From NCBI RefSeq assembly GCF_030209355.1, contig NZ_JARVSF010000016.1, positions 62,001-126,000 on the forward strand: a stretch of 64,000 nt of DNA, given 5' to 3'. The position numbers and the translations under genes are program-made. Shown piece by piece: positions 43,558 through 52,924 of the stretch (positions within the stretch are counted from its first letter, which is position 1; each line of letters starts with the position of its first letter). The notes below the pieces were generated by a model, which worked only from the letters and a program-made list of their open reading frames with translations, made no database searches and was not told the DNA's origin. Source of the DNA: Pseudarthrobacter sp. fls2-241-R2A-127 (lineage in GTDB: Bacteria; Actinomycetota; Actinomycetes; Actinomycetales; Micrococcaceae).

Positions 43558-44505
43558 TTACTTCGCGGGAACCTGGACGGCTTTGCTGCCCGGCTTCCAG
43601 CCCTGCGGGGTCTGCTCCTTGGCGGTGGGCCGGTCCGTGTACCACTGGGAGGTGAGCTTGGTCCAGGTGCCGTCAGCAATAACGGCATCCAGGCCGGCGT
43701 TCAGGGCATCAATCAGCGGCTTGTTGTCCTTGTTCACTGCATACGCGGTGAAGTTCTGGGTGTTCACAACCTTTTCGGCGATCTTGGTGTTGTCGCCGTC
43801 CTTGACCTGGCCGGTGGCCTGCTGGGAGGGTGCCACCCAGGCGTCGACCTGGCCGGACTTCACGTTGGCGTAGACGGTGTTGTAGTCCGGGAACCGGACC
43901 GGCTCGAGGCCCAGGGTGTTGGTGACGTAGTCGTCCTGCACGGTGCCCTGGACCACCCCGATACGCACGCCGTCCTTGAGGTCGGCGAAGCCGGCGACCT
44001 TGGAATCGGTCTTGGTGACGACGGCCATGTAGCCGAAGTCGTAGCCGTTGGTGAAACCGACCGTCTCACGGCGCTTGTCCGTGGTGGAGATGGAGGAGGA
44101 CCCGACGTCGAACTGCTTGTTGGCCACCTGGGAGAGCAAGGCGGAGAAATCGGTGGAGGCGAACTCAACCTTCAGGCCCAGCTTGTCGCCGATGGCGCGC
44201 AGCAGCTCGTTGTCGTAGCCGGTGAACTTGCCGGAAGGATCAATGAAGATGTTGGGCGGGGCATCGGAGAGGGTGCCCACGCGCAGGGTGCCTTCGGTGA
44301 TGAGGCCCAGCTTGGTCTTGTCGATCTTGTCGATCGGCGTGACGTCCGCAGTGGTGTACTTGTCCAGCGTCTGCTGGTCGCTGCCCTTCAGGGCGTCAGT
44401 GGGGGTGCCGCTCGGCTGGGAAGAGCCGCCGCACGCCGCGAGCGAAACAGCCAGGGCGAGGGCAACGGGAGCGGTTGTGAGCCACTTCATCGCTTTGATT
44501 TTCAT
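43558..44505 (-). CDS. Amino-acid ABC transporter substrate-binding lipoprotein
   Basis: Family-3 extracytoplasmic binding protein, 315 residues, with signal peptide and lipobox LAAC near residue 25. GTLRVGTLSDAPPNIFIDPS, GYDNELLRAIGDKLGLKVEF, QFDVGSSSISTTDKRRETV and VGVVQGTVQDDYV-type stretches are characteristic. It resembles GluB but with different substrate-contact loops. ATG 44505 lies after a long leader; a Shine-Dalgarno is weak (GAAAG about 14 bases upstream). A 330-base untranslated region with repeated motifs precedes it. Confidence 0.86.
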   Translation of the reverse strand: MKIKAMKWLTTAPVALALAVSLAACGGSSQPSGTPTDALKGSDQQTLDKYTTADVTPIDKIDKTKLGLITEGTLRVGTLSDAPPNIFIDPSGKFTGYDNELLRAIGDKLGLKVEFASTDFSALLSQVANKQFDVGSSSISTTDKRRETVGFTNGYDFGYMAVVTKTDSKVAGFADLKDGVRIGVVQGTVQDDYVTNTLGLEPVRFPDYNTVYANVKSGQVDAWVAPSQQATGQVKDGDNTKIAEKVVNTQNFTAYAVNKDNKPLIDALNAGLDAVIADGTWTKLTSQWYTDRPTAKEQTPQGWKPGSKAVQVPAK

Positions 44506-44835
44506 CAGGTTGTCACTTTCATTGTGTCCTAAGTCGACCGGGCCGCAGGGCTGCTTTGTGGCGCCTAATACCTGCTCCGGCGATGGTCCAGCCGGGCTGG
44601 GCGGGCGGTGGCCGCAAAACTTTATTGTCTCACCAGCGCCAATGCAGGCTGTGAGCTGAAGAAAGTGACCCTCAGGGAGCCGTTGGTCGAATATTAGCCA
44701 GTGCTCTGAGGAATTGCGGAGTGACCCGAAGCGGCTGACGGCCGTCGTGTCGAATCATCCGTCGACCTGGGGGGTGACTTTCATTAAGCAACGTGACTGT
44801 GACATGCCTCCCAATCCGGCGCGGGACAGGGAACC
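44506..44835 (-). promoter_or_regulatory. 330-base control region upstream of the second ABC transporter
   Basis: No gene seen. GTCACTTTCATT (44512-44523) and GTGACTTTCATT (44774-44785) differ by one base, and GAAAGTGAC (44661-44669) is the inverted form, giving three GTsACTTTC sites that could be operators. TAAAGT on the minus strand near 44620 is a possible -10. The DEDD exonuclease stop (44836) is at the far edge. Confidence 0.35.
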
Positions 44836-45546
44836 CTAGAAGCCGCCAGCGGTGGCGTCCTGCGGCGGCAGCACCGGCCAGTCGCCCTCGATCACCGCGG
44901 CCGGCTTGGTCTTTCGAAGGTAGTTCTGGAAGTCGGCGGCCTGGGACGTGGCCCATTCGATCTGCAACTGGTGCAGGTTGCCTGCCGGCATCTGCAGTTT
45001 GGGGAACTTCCCGGCCATAGCGTCCAGGACACGCAGGGTGGCGAGAGCATCGGCGGCGGAGGTGTGCGCATTGTCCAGGTTCACGCCGTACTCCTCGCAG
45101 AGGGCCGTGAGCGTGCGTTTGCCCTTGCGGTACCGGTCCACCTGTTTGTTCATAATGTACGGGTCCAGGATTGGGAAGCGGTGGAGCTGCGGCACGCCGT
45201 ACCGCGCCGATTCCGCCGCGAGGACCGTGAAGTCATAGCTGGCGTTGAAGGCGATGACCGGGATCTTCGAGTCGAACAGTTCCTGCAGGACGGCGGCCAC
45301 CTCCCGGGTCACCTCATGGGCTGGCCGGCCGTCGCGCCGCGCCTGCTCGGTGGTGATGCCGTGGATGTCACTGGCCTCCGTAGGAATTTCCACACCCGGG
45401 TCAGCCAGCCACTCGTGCTCCTTGATGACCGCGCCTTTATGGTCCACCACGGTGATCGATGCCGTGACAATCCTGGCTGCACGCGAATTGCGGCCGGTGG
45501 TTTCAAGGTCGAATGCTGCGCGGGGGAGGGTATGCCAGGAGCTCAT
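44836..45546 (-). CDS. DnaQ-family (DEDD) 3'-5' exonuclease
   Basis: 236 residues. ExoI AAFDLETTGRNSRAARIV contains the Asp-Glu pair, ExoII FNASYDFTVLAAES the second Asp, and ExoIII HTSAADALATLRVL the His and final Asp, giving DEDDh. A polymerase-III epsilon-like proofreading or repair exonuclease without fused domains. ATG 45546 is six bases from TAGCGT. Divergent from the alkyltransferase-like gene with 63 bases between starts, so DNA-repair functions sit back to back. Confidence 0.88.
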   Translation of the reverse strand: MSSWHTLPRAAFDLETTGRNSRAARIVTASITVVDHKGAVIKEHEWLADPGVEIPTEASDIHGITTEQARRDGRPAHEVTREVAAVLQELFDSKIPVIAFNASYDFTVLAAESARYGVPQLHRFPILDPYIMNKQVDRYRKGKRTLTALCEEYGVNLDNAHTSAADALATLRVLDAMAGKFPKLQMPAGNLHQLQIEWATSQAADFQNYLRKTKPAAVIEGDWPVLPPQDATAGGF

Positions 45547-45552
45547 GGTTCA

Positions 45553-45603
45553 ACGCTAAGGGGACCCGCCGACAATTTAGTGGAACGCCACTGCGGCTAC
45601 ATT
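45553..45603. promoter_or_regulatory. Divergent leaderless promoters of the exonuclease and ATL genes
   Basis: TAGCGT on the minus strand (45558 to 45553) is six bases from the exonuclease ATG; TACATT on the plus strand (45598-45603) is six bases from the ATL ATG. Neither start has a Shine-Dalgarno. Confidence 0.6.
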
Positions 45604-45609
45604 GGATCA

Positions 45610-46026
45610 ATGCGGAATGACTATGTCCAGGCGGTCCTTGCCGTCGTCAGGCTGGTCTCGCCGGGATCCGCAGTGTCCTACGGGGATATCGCCGAGCTCC
45701 TGGACTCCGGTGGACCCCGGCAGGTGGGGTCGGTGATGAGCCACTACGGAAACGGTGCGCCCTGGTGGCGTGTCCTGAAAGCGAGCGGGCATGCCCCCGA
45801 AGGCCACGAAGCCGAAGCCTTGCACCACTACCTCGAGGAGGGGACACCGCTCCGGGGGGACCATGCCGAATACCTGCGGACAGGGGAAGGCCGGTGGCGC
45901 GTGGATCTGACTGCGGCACGCTGGGCCCCCACCGAGGAGGATTTCGAGCGGATCGATGCCGCCGCCGGAGAGTTGGAGCGCCGGCTCCGCAGTTTGTCGG
46001 TGCCTGATGATGGAATGGCTTTGTGA
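45610..46026 (+). CDS. Alkyltransferase-like protein (ATL, MGMT family without catalytic Cys)
   Basis: 138 residues. The winged-helix O6-alkylguanine-binding fold is shown by VSYGDIAELLDSGGPRQVGS and MSHYGNGAPWWRVLKASGH. The alkyl-acceptor motif PCHRV of active MGMT is replaced by PWWRV, so it cannot transfer alkyl groups and instead should flag O6-alkylguanine for nucleotide excision repair, as ATL proteins do. ATG 45610 has TACATT six bases upstream. Its stop overlaps adnA by four bases (GTGA), linking it to a helicase-nuclease. A longer frame upstream is rejected. Confidence 0.85.
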   Translation: MRNDYVQAVLAVVRLVSPGSAVSYGDIAELLDSGGPRQVGSVMSHYGNGAPWWRVLKASGHAPEGHEAEALHHYLEEGTPLRGDHAEYLRTGEGRWRVDLTAARWAPTEEDFERIDAAAGELERRLRSLSVPDDGMAL

Positions 46027-49000
46027 CGGTTGCAATCCCTTTGAACGGCTCCCTGGCCCCACGGCGAGAGCCGGAGGAAGGCCAGGAGGCAGCCCTCCCC
46101 GTTGCCGCTGCCCTTCGGCTGCTCCCGCCCCGCCGGGTACATGCGGAAGCAATCCAGCTGACGCCGGACCAGCAGGCGGCAGTGGATGTTCCGCAGGGCT
46201 CGGGGCCAGTCCTGGTGCCGGGCGCACCAGGCACAGGGAAGACCACCGTCCTGGTCGAGGCCGCGGTCCAGCGCGTCTTCCGTGACGGGGTGGATCCGGA
46301 GCGCATGCTGATCCTGGCACCCACCCGCCTTGCCGCGGACTTCCTGAGGGACCGCTTCACCGCCCGGCTGGACCGGAGCCTCAGCACCACTCCCGCCAGG
46401 ACGTGGGCGTCCTATGCTTTCGACCTCATCCGGCGGGCCAAAGCCGAGGGCGTCATCCAGCTCTCGAGGCCACCCCGCCTGTTGTCCGGGCCGGAGCAGG
46501 ACCTCATCATCAAGGAACTCCTGGAGGGGCACAGGATCCCCGGCCTGGAGCTGCCGTGGCCGGCCGATCTCGACCGTGCACTGGAGACCCGCGGTTTCCG
46601 CCAGGAGGTGCGCCAGCTTTTTGATCGCGTCATTGAATCCGGACGCACGGCCGAGGACCTCTTTCAGCTGGCGGACCAGTGCGGACGCCCGGACTGGAAA
46701 GCGGCGGCAGCACTCTACGCCGAGTACCGGGACGTCCTGGACCTGCGGATGCCTGAAGCGTTCGACCCCGCCGGTATCATCACAGCCGCCCGCCAGATCT
46801 TCCAGGACGCCCCCGATTTCCTTGCGGCCGAGCGCGACCGCCTGCAGGTGGTCCTGGTGGACGATATCCAGGAGGCCAACCCCGCCATCTTCGAACTGCT
46901 GGCCGATATCGTGGCCGGCAACGACTGCTATGTGACGTCCTGCCCGGACACCGTGGTCCAGGGATTCCGGGGCGCCAGGCCGGATCTCGTGGCTGAACTC
47001 CCCGGACTCCTGGCAGCCCAGGCGCCCGTCCTTGAACGCCCGCTCCGCTATGCCCACCGACTCGCCCCCGCCGTGGCCGAGTCATGGCTCAGCGTTGCCG
47101 GCCGCATTTCCCAGCGCGCCGGCGGCCGGCTGGCGCGGCGACTGGACCAGCCCAGCCGCCCGTCGTCGGAAGATGGTGCGGCGCCGGGTGGGAACGAGGT
47201 CCCGCCCGGCCGTGTGGAGGCCCACCTGGTCCCCACGCCGGTCCATGAACTGCGTTATGTTGCACAACGGATCCTGGACCAGCACATCAACCACAACCGC
47301 GGACTCGGAGACATGGCGGTGATCGTCCGCAACGGCGGCCAGGTCAGCGAACTGCAACGGTACCTGTCCGGACAGGGCATCCCGGTCCGGGTTCCCGTGG
47401 CTGAATCCGCGGTCCGGGACGAGGTAGCGGTCCGGCCGCTCCTGGATGCCTTCGCCATTGCCCTGGATCCTGCCCTGCTGACGCCGGAAGCGGCAGTGTC
47501 CCTCCTGACGTCCCGCATCGGGGGAGCCACGTCCATCGAGCTCCGCCGGCTGCGGCAATCGCTGCGCCGGGAGGAACTTCTGGGTGGCGGCGGCCGCGCC
47601 AGCGATGAACTCCTGGTCGAAGCCCTGCTTGAGCCCGGAGCGCTGGGTGCCCTGGGCATTGAAGGCCGGGCAGCGCGGCGAACCGCACGAATGATCCAGG
47701 CCGGCAGGGGGGCAGCCGCTTTGCCCGGCGCCAATGCCGAATCCGTGTTGTGGGCCCTGTGGAACTCCACCGGCCTTGCTTCAGCATGGACGGCAACGGC
47801 CTTGTCCGGCGGTCCGCACGGGGCCCGGGCCGACCGTGACCTCGACGCGATGATGGCCCTCTTCCACACCGCTGAACGCTACGTGGACCAGATGCCCGGC
47901 GCGGGTCCCGAGCAGTTCCTGGAATACCTGCTGAACCAGGAGCTCCCCATGGACACCCTCGCTGCACGCGCCCAGTTGGATGACGCCGTCGAACTGATGA
48001 CGCCGGCCAGGGCCGCGGGCCGGGAATGGCCCGTCGTCATTATCGCCGGGCTGCAGGAAGGGGTGTGGCCCAACACCAGGCTCCGCGGCGAACTGCTCGG
48101 CAGCACGCTGTATGCCGACGCCGTGGAACACGGGCCGGAGTACGCGCTCCAGCGGGACCCGTTGAGCCGTCTGCGGGATATCCGCTATGACGAACTTCGC
48201 AGCTTCTCCACGGCGGTCTCGCGGGCACGCGAACTCCTGGTGTGCACGGCAGTCTCATCGGAAGACGACCAGCCATCATCCTTCCTGGACTTCGTCGCAC
48301 CCCTGGAAGCCGGGCAGGAGGGGCGCGTTTTCACCCAGGTTGAACGCCCCATGACCCTGCGTGCCTTGGTGGCCGAACTCCGGCAACATGCCCAGTCCGA
48401 GGCCGCCGAGCCCGCACACAGGGAAGAAGCTGTCAGGGTGCTGGCGCACCTTGCCGCGGCGGAACCTGCGGTCGCCGGTGCCCACCCGGACAGCTGGTGG
48501 GGGCTGGCCCCGCTCACCTCCTCCGAGGCCGTGGTGCCACCGGGGTCAACCGTGTTCGTGTCCCCGTCCAAGGTGGAGACCGTGCAGAAGTCGCCCCTTG
48601 ACTGGTTTGTCCAGGCAGCGGGCGGGGAGGCGGCCACCGACTTCGCCCGCAGCCTTGGCACCCTCGTGCACGCCATCGCCCAGGACATGCCGGAAGCGTC
48701 CGGTTCCGAGTATGTTGCAGAGCTGGTGAGGCGCTGGCCGGCGCTCGGGATGAAGGACAACTGGGAAGGCCGGCTGGATTTCCAGCGGGCCGAGTCCATG
48801 GTCCGGAAGCTGGCCCAGTATGTGGTGGCCATGAGGGCTGAAGGCCGCAGCCTGCTGGGCGTGGAAAAGGACTTCGACGTCGCCCTGGGGGCCGTGATGG
48901 TGGACGCCGCCGCGCCGCGCGATGCGGTCCTCCGCGGGCAGGTTGACCGGCTGGAGGTCGACGACGAGGGGCGGCTGGTGGTGGTGGACCTTAAAACAGG

Positions 49001-49352
49001 CAAACGGCAGCCCGGCAAGGGTGAGCTCTCCCGCCACCCCCAGCTTGGCGCCTACCAGGCGGCAGTGGTCGCCGGCGGGTTCGAGGCGGGTCCGAATGGC
49101 AGCGGCTCGTCCGGAGGTGCCGTGCTGGCGCAGCTCGGGACAGGGGCAAAGAACCCGTCCATCCAGCAGCAGGAACCTCTGGACCCGCAGGAGAATTGGG
49201 CGTTGGACATGGTCAAGGATGCGGCCGCCGTGATGGGCGGCAGCGAATTCGTCGCACGGCATGATCCCGCCAAAGGCAGCCACGGCGGCCATGGCTGCCG
49301 GCTTCCCGAAGTCTGCCCGCTGTGTGCGCGCGGAAGGCAGGTGACCGAATGA
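46023..49352 (+). CDS. adnA: Helicase-nuclease AdnA (UvrD-like motor, PD-(D/E)XK nuclease)
   Basis: 1109 residues. First subunit of the actinobacterial AdnAB complex that unwinds and resects double-strand ends. Walker A GAPGTGKTTVLVEA (residues about 67-80) is intact; Walker B reads VVLVDDIQEANP (DDxQE rather than DExQ) and the motif-III region reads TSCPDTVVQGFRGAR instead of GDxxQSIYxFRGA. So the motor looks degenerate, consistent with the weaker AdnA motor described in mycobacteria. C-terminal nuclease: LRGQVDRLEVDDEG, VVDLKTGKRQPG, PQLGAYQ. The Cys-rich end CRLPEVCPLC lacks the upstream Cys of a complete Fe-S site. GTG 46023 overlaps the ATL stop. Confidence 0.85.
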   Translation: MTVAIPLNGSLAPRREPEEGQEAALPVAAALRLLPPRRVHAEAIQLTPDQQAAVDVPQGSGPVLVPGAPGTGKTTVLVEAAVQRVFRDGVDPERMLILAPTRLAADFLRDRFTARLDRSLSTTPARTWASYAFDLIRRAKAEGVIQLSRPPRLLSGPEQDLIIKELLEGHRIPGLELPWPADLDRALETRGFRQEVRQLFDRVIESGRTAEDLFQLADQCGRPDWKAAAALYAEYRDVLDLRMPEAFDPAGIITAARQIFQDAPDFLAAERDRLQVVLVDDIQEANPAIFELLADIVAGNDCYVTSCPDTVVQGFRGARPDLVAELPGLLAAQAPVLERPLRYAHRLAPAVAESWLSVAGRISQRAGGRLARRLDQPSRPSSEDGAAPGGNEVPPGRVEAHLVPTPVHELRYVAQRILDQHINHNRGLGDMAVIVRNGGQVSELQRYLSGQGIPVRVPVAESAVRDEVAVRPLLDAFAIALDPALLTPEAAVSLLTSRIGGATSIELRRLRQSLRREELLGGGGRASDELLVEALLEPGALGALGIEGRAARRTARMIQAGRGAAALPGANAESVLWALWNSTGLASAWTATALSGGPHGARADRDLDAMMALFHTAERYVDQMPGAGPEQFLEYLLNQELPMDTLAARAQLDDAVELMTPARAAGREWPVVIIAGLQEGVWPNTRLRGELLGSTLYADAVEHGPEYALQRDPLSRLRDIRYDELRSFSTAVSRARELLVCTAVSSEDDQPSSFLDFVAPLEAGQEGRVFTQVERPMTLRALVAELRQHAQSEAAEPAHREEAVRVLAHLAAAEPAVAGAHPDSWWGLAPLTSSEAVVPPGSTVFVSPSKVETVQKSPLDWFVQAAGGEAATDFARSLGTLVHAIAQDMPEASGSEYVAELVRRWPALGMKDNWEGRLDFQRAESMVRKLAQYVVAMRAEGRSLLGVEKDFDVALGAVMVDAAAPRDAVLRGQVDRLEVDDEGRLVVVDLKTGKRQPGKGELSRHPQLGAYQAAVVAGGFEAGPNGSGSSGGAVLAQLGTGAKNPSIQQQEPLDPQENWALDMVKDAAAVMGGSEFVARHDPAKGSHGGHGCRLPEVCPLCARGRQVTE

Positions 49353-52300
49353 GCCACCCGCTGGAGGTCGGGACTCCGGGGGAGGCCACCCCCACACCCC
49401 GCTTCAGTCCCGAGGAACTGTCCGTCCTGCTCGGTGAAAAGAACATCCCGACGCCGGAACAGTCCGCCATTATCTCTTCACCCCTGGCGCCCCGGTTGGT
49501 GATCGCGGGGGCAGGCTCGGGAAAGACCGCCACCATGGCGGACCGGGTGGTATGGCTCGTGGCCAACGGCTGGGTCACGCCCGAGGAAGTCCTGGGTGTG
49601 ACGTTCACCCGGAAGGCCGCCGGCGAGCTCGCCAGCCGGATCCGGTCGAAGCTCGTGGCCCTGCAGCGGCTTGCCGCCAAGGACTCCGGCGGCGGAATGT
49701 TTCCGGAGGGCCTGCGGAGCAGTGAAGCACTGGAACCCAAGGTGTCCACCTACCACTCCTTCGCCAGCGGCATCGTCTCCGACTATGGCCTCCGGCTGGG
49801 AGTGGAACGCGATGTGGTGCTGCTGGGCGGAGCGCAGGCGTGGCAGCTTGCCAGCGAGGTAGTTGAGGCCTACGACGGCGAATACGCCCACTTCCGTGCG
49901 GCAAAATCCACCCTGGTGAAGGCCGTCATCCAGCTGGCGGGGGAGTGCGCCGAACACCTCCAGGAACCCGAGGACGTCGAAGCCTGGTTGATGGCGCGAC
50001 TCTCGGAGTTCGAGGCCCTCCCGTATCTGGCGGAGAAGAAGAAGAACCCGCCGCTGGCGGCGGCGGAGCTCGCCGGAATGTTGCGCACCAGGGCAAGCGT
50101 CGCTGACATGGTGGGCCGCTACGCTGCGGCGAAACGAGCCCGCGGCGCCCTCGATTTCGGGGACCTCGTGGCCCTCGCAGCGAAGGTGGCACGGGAAGTT
50201 CCCCTGGCGGCTGCGATGGAGAGGCAGCGGTACAAGGTTGTCCTGCTCGACGAGTTCCAGGACACGTCCTACGCGCAACTGGTACTCTTTTCCCGGCTTT
50301 TCGGCGGCGGACATGCGGTTACGGCAGTCGGCGACCCCAACCAGTCGATTTACGGGTTCCGCGGCGCCTCGGCCGGGCAGTTGTTCCACTTCGTCCGCGA
50401 ATTTCCCGTCCGGACCGGTGAAACGGAGGAGGATACGGGCTCGGCGCCCGCCCCGACCTCCTACTTGACCACAGCCTGGCGGAACGGCCGCTCCATCCTT
50501 GCCGCCGCCAATGTCATGTCCCAGGCCCTTGGCCTGTCGGCTGCCAGGCGCGGCCCCGCCGGAGGCACGGCGGCCGCTGCCGAAGTGCCCCCGCTGCAAC
50601 CGAGCCCCCATGCCGTCGATGGAGCAGTGGTCCTGGGACGTTTCGCCAGCGACGTCGACGAAGCCGCAGCGCTCGCCGAGGACGTCCTGCGGTACAAGGT
50701 GACGGATTTCGAAGCCAAAGCGGACGGAACGTCCGTTCCCCCTGCCTTGGCAGTCCTCTGCCGCAGGCGCGCCCAGATGGAGACCGTCCGGCGACAATTC
50801 GAAGCCCGTGGCATCGCTTACGAGATCGTGGGCCTCGGCGGCCTGCTGGATACGCCCGAGATCGTCGACCTCGTCGCCACCCTGCGGGTCCTTGCGGACC
50901 CGGGCCGTTCCGATGCCCTCATGCGGCTCCTGGCCGGCGCGCGGTGGCGCATAGGTCCCGCGGACCTGATGGCCTTGCGGGACTGGTCCAGCCACCTTGC
51001 GCGAAGCCGCGGCAAAGCCTCGGCCGGGCTCGACGCCGACATCGACGCCCCTGGCGCTGAGGTCGACGCCGGTGACGGGCCGGTCCTGGAAAGTGACCTG
51101 ACCGACGCCGCCAGCCTGGTGGAAGCCCTGGACTTCCTGCCGCGCGAAGGATGGACGTCGTCGAACGGACGCAGCCTGGGTGGCCCGGCCCGTGCCCGTC
51201 TTGCCCGGTTAGCGGCGGAATTGCGGCAACTGCGCGGATACCTGGGAGATGACCTCACCACGCTCCTGGGCGAAGTGGAGCGGGCGATGCTCCTGGATAT
51301 CGAGGTGGCGGCACGGCCGGGGATCAGCATTCACCAGGCCCGGCGCAACCTTGATGCCTTCCAGGACGCTGCCGCAGGATTCCTCCGAACCTCCCAACGG
51401 GTGGACATCCTTGCCTTCCTGTCATGGCTTGAGGCCGCCTCCGCCGAGGAGAACGGCCTGGAAGCTCCTGCGAGCGACGTGAACCGGGAAGCGGTCCAGT
51501 TGTTGACCGTCCATGCGTCGAAGGGCCTCGAATGGGACGTAGTCTTCGTGCCCGGGCTGAACGCGGGAGCCTTCCCGAGCGACAGGGATTCCCGCTGGAG
51601 CAGCGGAGCCGCAGCCCTTCCGTGGCCCCTGCGCGGTGACAGGGCCGACCTTCCCCAGTGGGATGTGGAACAACCGGACCAGAAGGGCTGGCTGGACGCC
51701 GAGAAGGATTTCAAGGCGGCAGTGCAGGCGCACGGGGAAGAAGAGGAACGGCGGCTCGCCTACGTTGCGTACACCAGGGCCAAACATGTGCTGTGGGTTT
51801 CCAGCGCCGCCTGGGTAGGTTCACGCGCAGGCCGGGCCGAGATGTCACCCTTCCTGGCAGAGCTTGAACCGTTGACCCAACCGGCCGGCAACGGGCGCCA
51901 GGCTGCTGCCCTGGTCCATCAGTTGTCCCTGGAAGAGGGGGCCCTTCCGGACGAAAGTCCGTTGACGCTGGAGACGGAAGAAGCGGTGTGGCCCTATGAC
52001 CCACTGGAAGGGCCCACGGATGCGCGGACCGGTGAGCGGCTGCGCATAACCCGTGGCCGCAGGGCAGCCATGGAGTCCGCGGCCGGGCGGGTGGTGGGTT
52101 TGCTGAAGACCGGCGTGGTCCTGTCCGATGCCGTGGGGGAGTCCGGCGTAACAAGCATCTCCCGGAGCGGCGAAGGGGCTCCCCTCACTGGACCGGCGGC
52201 CGGCTGGGCGAGGGAAGCTGCGCTGTTGCTGGAACGCCGGGCCAGAAGGTCAGCTGGCCAGGAAGTGCACCTCCCCGGTCATATCTCCGCTTCCACCCTG

Positions 52301-52867
52301 GTGGACCTCGGGGAGGACCCTGAGGCGGTAGTGGGCCGGCTGCGCAGGCCGGTGCCGCGCGAACCCGGCATGTCCGCGCGGAAGGGAACGGCTTTCCACG
52401 CCTGGGTGGAGGAGTACTTCGGTACCGCCGGGATGCTTGACCTCGGCGAGGCGCCGGGGTCGGATGACCACATCGACGCCGCCTACGACCTCGACGACAT
52501 GGTGGCCACGTTCAAGGCATCCCCGTGGGCGGAGAGGTCCCCGGCCTTCGTGGAGGTGCCGGTCGAAACGCGGGTGGGTGACGTGGTGGTCCGGGGACGG
52601 GTCGACGCCGTGTTCCGGGACGCCGACGGCGGCTGGGACCTGGTGGACTGGAAGACCGGGCGTCGCCCCTCGGCAGGGCAACTGAAGACCCGTGCGATCC
52701 AGCTGGCCGTGTACCGGCTTGCCTGGTCGCGCTTGAAAGGCGTTCCGCTGGAGGACGTGCGGGCTGCCTTCTTCTATGTGGCGGACAACGCCGTGGTTCG
52801 GCCGCACGACCTCGGGACGGACGCCGAGCTGGAAGGAATCGTGGCCCGCGCCCTCACCCGGACGTGA
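49349..52867 (+). CDS. adnB: Helicase-nuclease AdnB (UvrD-like motor, PD-(D/E)XK nuclease)
   Basis: 1172 residues. The lead motor of AdnAB: Walker A GAGSGKTATMADRV (about 54-67), VTFTRKAAGELASRI, Walker B LLDEFQDTSYAQ, GDPNQSIYGFRGAS and TVHASKGLEWDVVFVPG are complete superfamily-1A motifs. The C-terminal nuclease shows GRVDAVFRDADGGWDLVDWKTGRRP, a PD-(D/E)XK core, and TRAIQLAVYRLAW. ATG 49349 is in the ATGA overlap with adnA, so the subunits are made in a coupled 1:1 fashion. Long Ala/Gly-rich linkers separate 2A and 2B domains. Confidence 0.88.
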   Translation: MSHPLEVGTPGEATPTPRFSPEELSVLLGEKNIPTPEQSAIISSPLAPRLVIAGAGSGKTATMADRVVWLVANGWVTPEEVLGVTFTRKAAGELASRIRSKLVALQRLAAKDSGGGMFPEGLRSSEALEPKVSTYHSFASGIVSDYGLRLGVERDVVLLGGAQAWQLASEVVEAYDGEYAHFRAAKSTLVKAVIQLAGECAEHLQEPEDVEAWLMARLSEFEALPYLAEKKKNPPLAAAELAGMLRTRASVADMVGRYAAAKRARGALDFGDLVALAAKVAREVPLAAAMERQRYKVVLLDEFQDTSYAQLVLFSRLFGGGHAVTAVGDPNQSIYGFRGASAGQLFHFVREFPVRTGETEEDTGSAPAPTSYLTTAWRNGRSILAAANVMSQALGLSAARRGPAGGTAAAAEVPPLQPSPHAVDGAVVLGRFASDVDEAAALAEDVLRYKVTDFEAKADGTSVPPALAVLCRRRAQMETVRRQFEARGIAYEIVGLGGLLDTPEIVDLVATLRVLADPGRSDALMRLLAGARWRIGPADLMALRDWSSHLARSRGKASAGLDADIDAPGAEVDAGDGPVLESDLTDAASLVEALDFLPREGWTSSNGRSLGGPARARLARLAAELRQLRGYLGDDLTTLLGEVERAMLLDIEVAARPGISIHQARRNLDAFQDAAAGFLRTSQRVDILAFLSWLEAASAEENGLEAPASDVNREAVQLLTVHASKGLEWDVVFVPGLNAGAFPSDRDSRWSSGAAALPWPLRGDRADLPQWDVEQPDQKGWLDAEKDFKAAVQAHGEEEERRLAYVAYTRAKHVLWVSSAAWVGSRAGRAEMSPFLAELEPLTQPAGNGRQAAALVHQLSLEEGALPDESPLTLETEEAVWPYDPLEGPTDARTGERLRITRGRRAAMESAAGRVVGLLKTGVVLSDAVGESGVTSISRSGEGAPLTGPAAGWAREAALLLERRARRSAGQEVHLPGHISASTLVDLGEDPEAVVGRLRRPVPREPGMSARKGTAFHAWVEEYFGTAGMLDLGEAPGSDDHIDAAYDLDDMVATFKASPWAERSPAFVEVPVETRVGDVVVRGRVDAVFRDADGGWDLVDWKTGRRPSAGQLKTRAIQLAVYRLAWSRLKGVPLEDVRAAFFYVADNAVVRPHDLGTDAELEGIVARALTRT

Positions 52868-52879
52868 GGCCCCGGTTCG

Positions 52880-52924
52880 CCGCGCCGGGCACGGCCGGAG
52901 CCTCGGCGCGGATCAGCCTTTTTT
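52880..52924 (+). terminator. Terminator after adnB
   Basis: CCGCGCCG (52880-52887) pairs with CGGCGCGG (52904-52911); a T-run TTTTTT follows at 52919-52924. The T-run encodes the end of the convergent kinase-fold gene. Confidence 0.6.
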
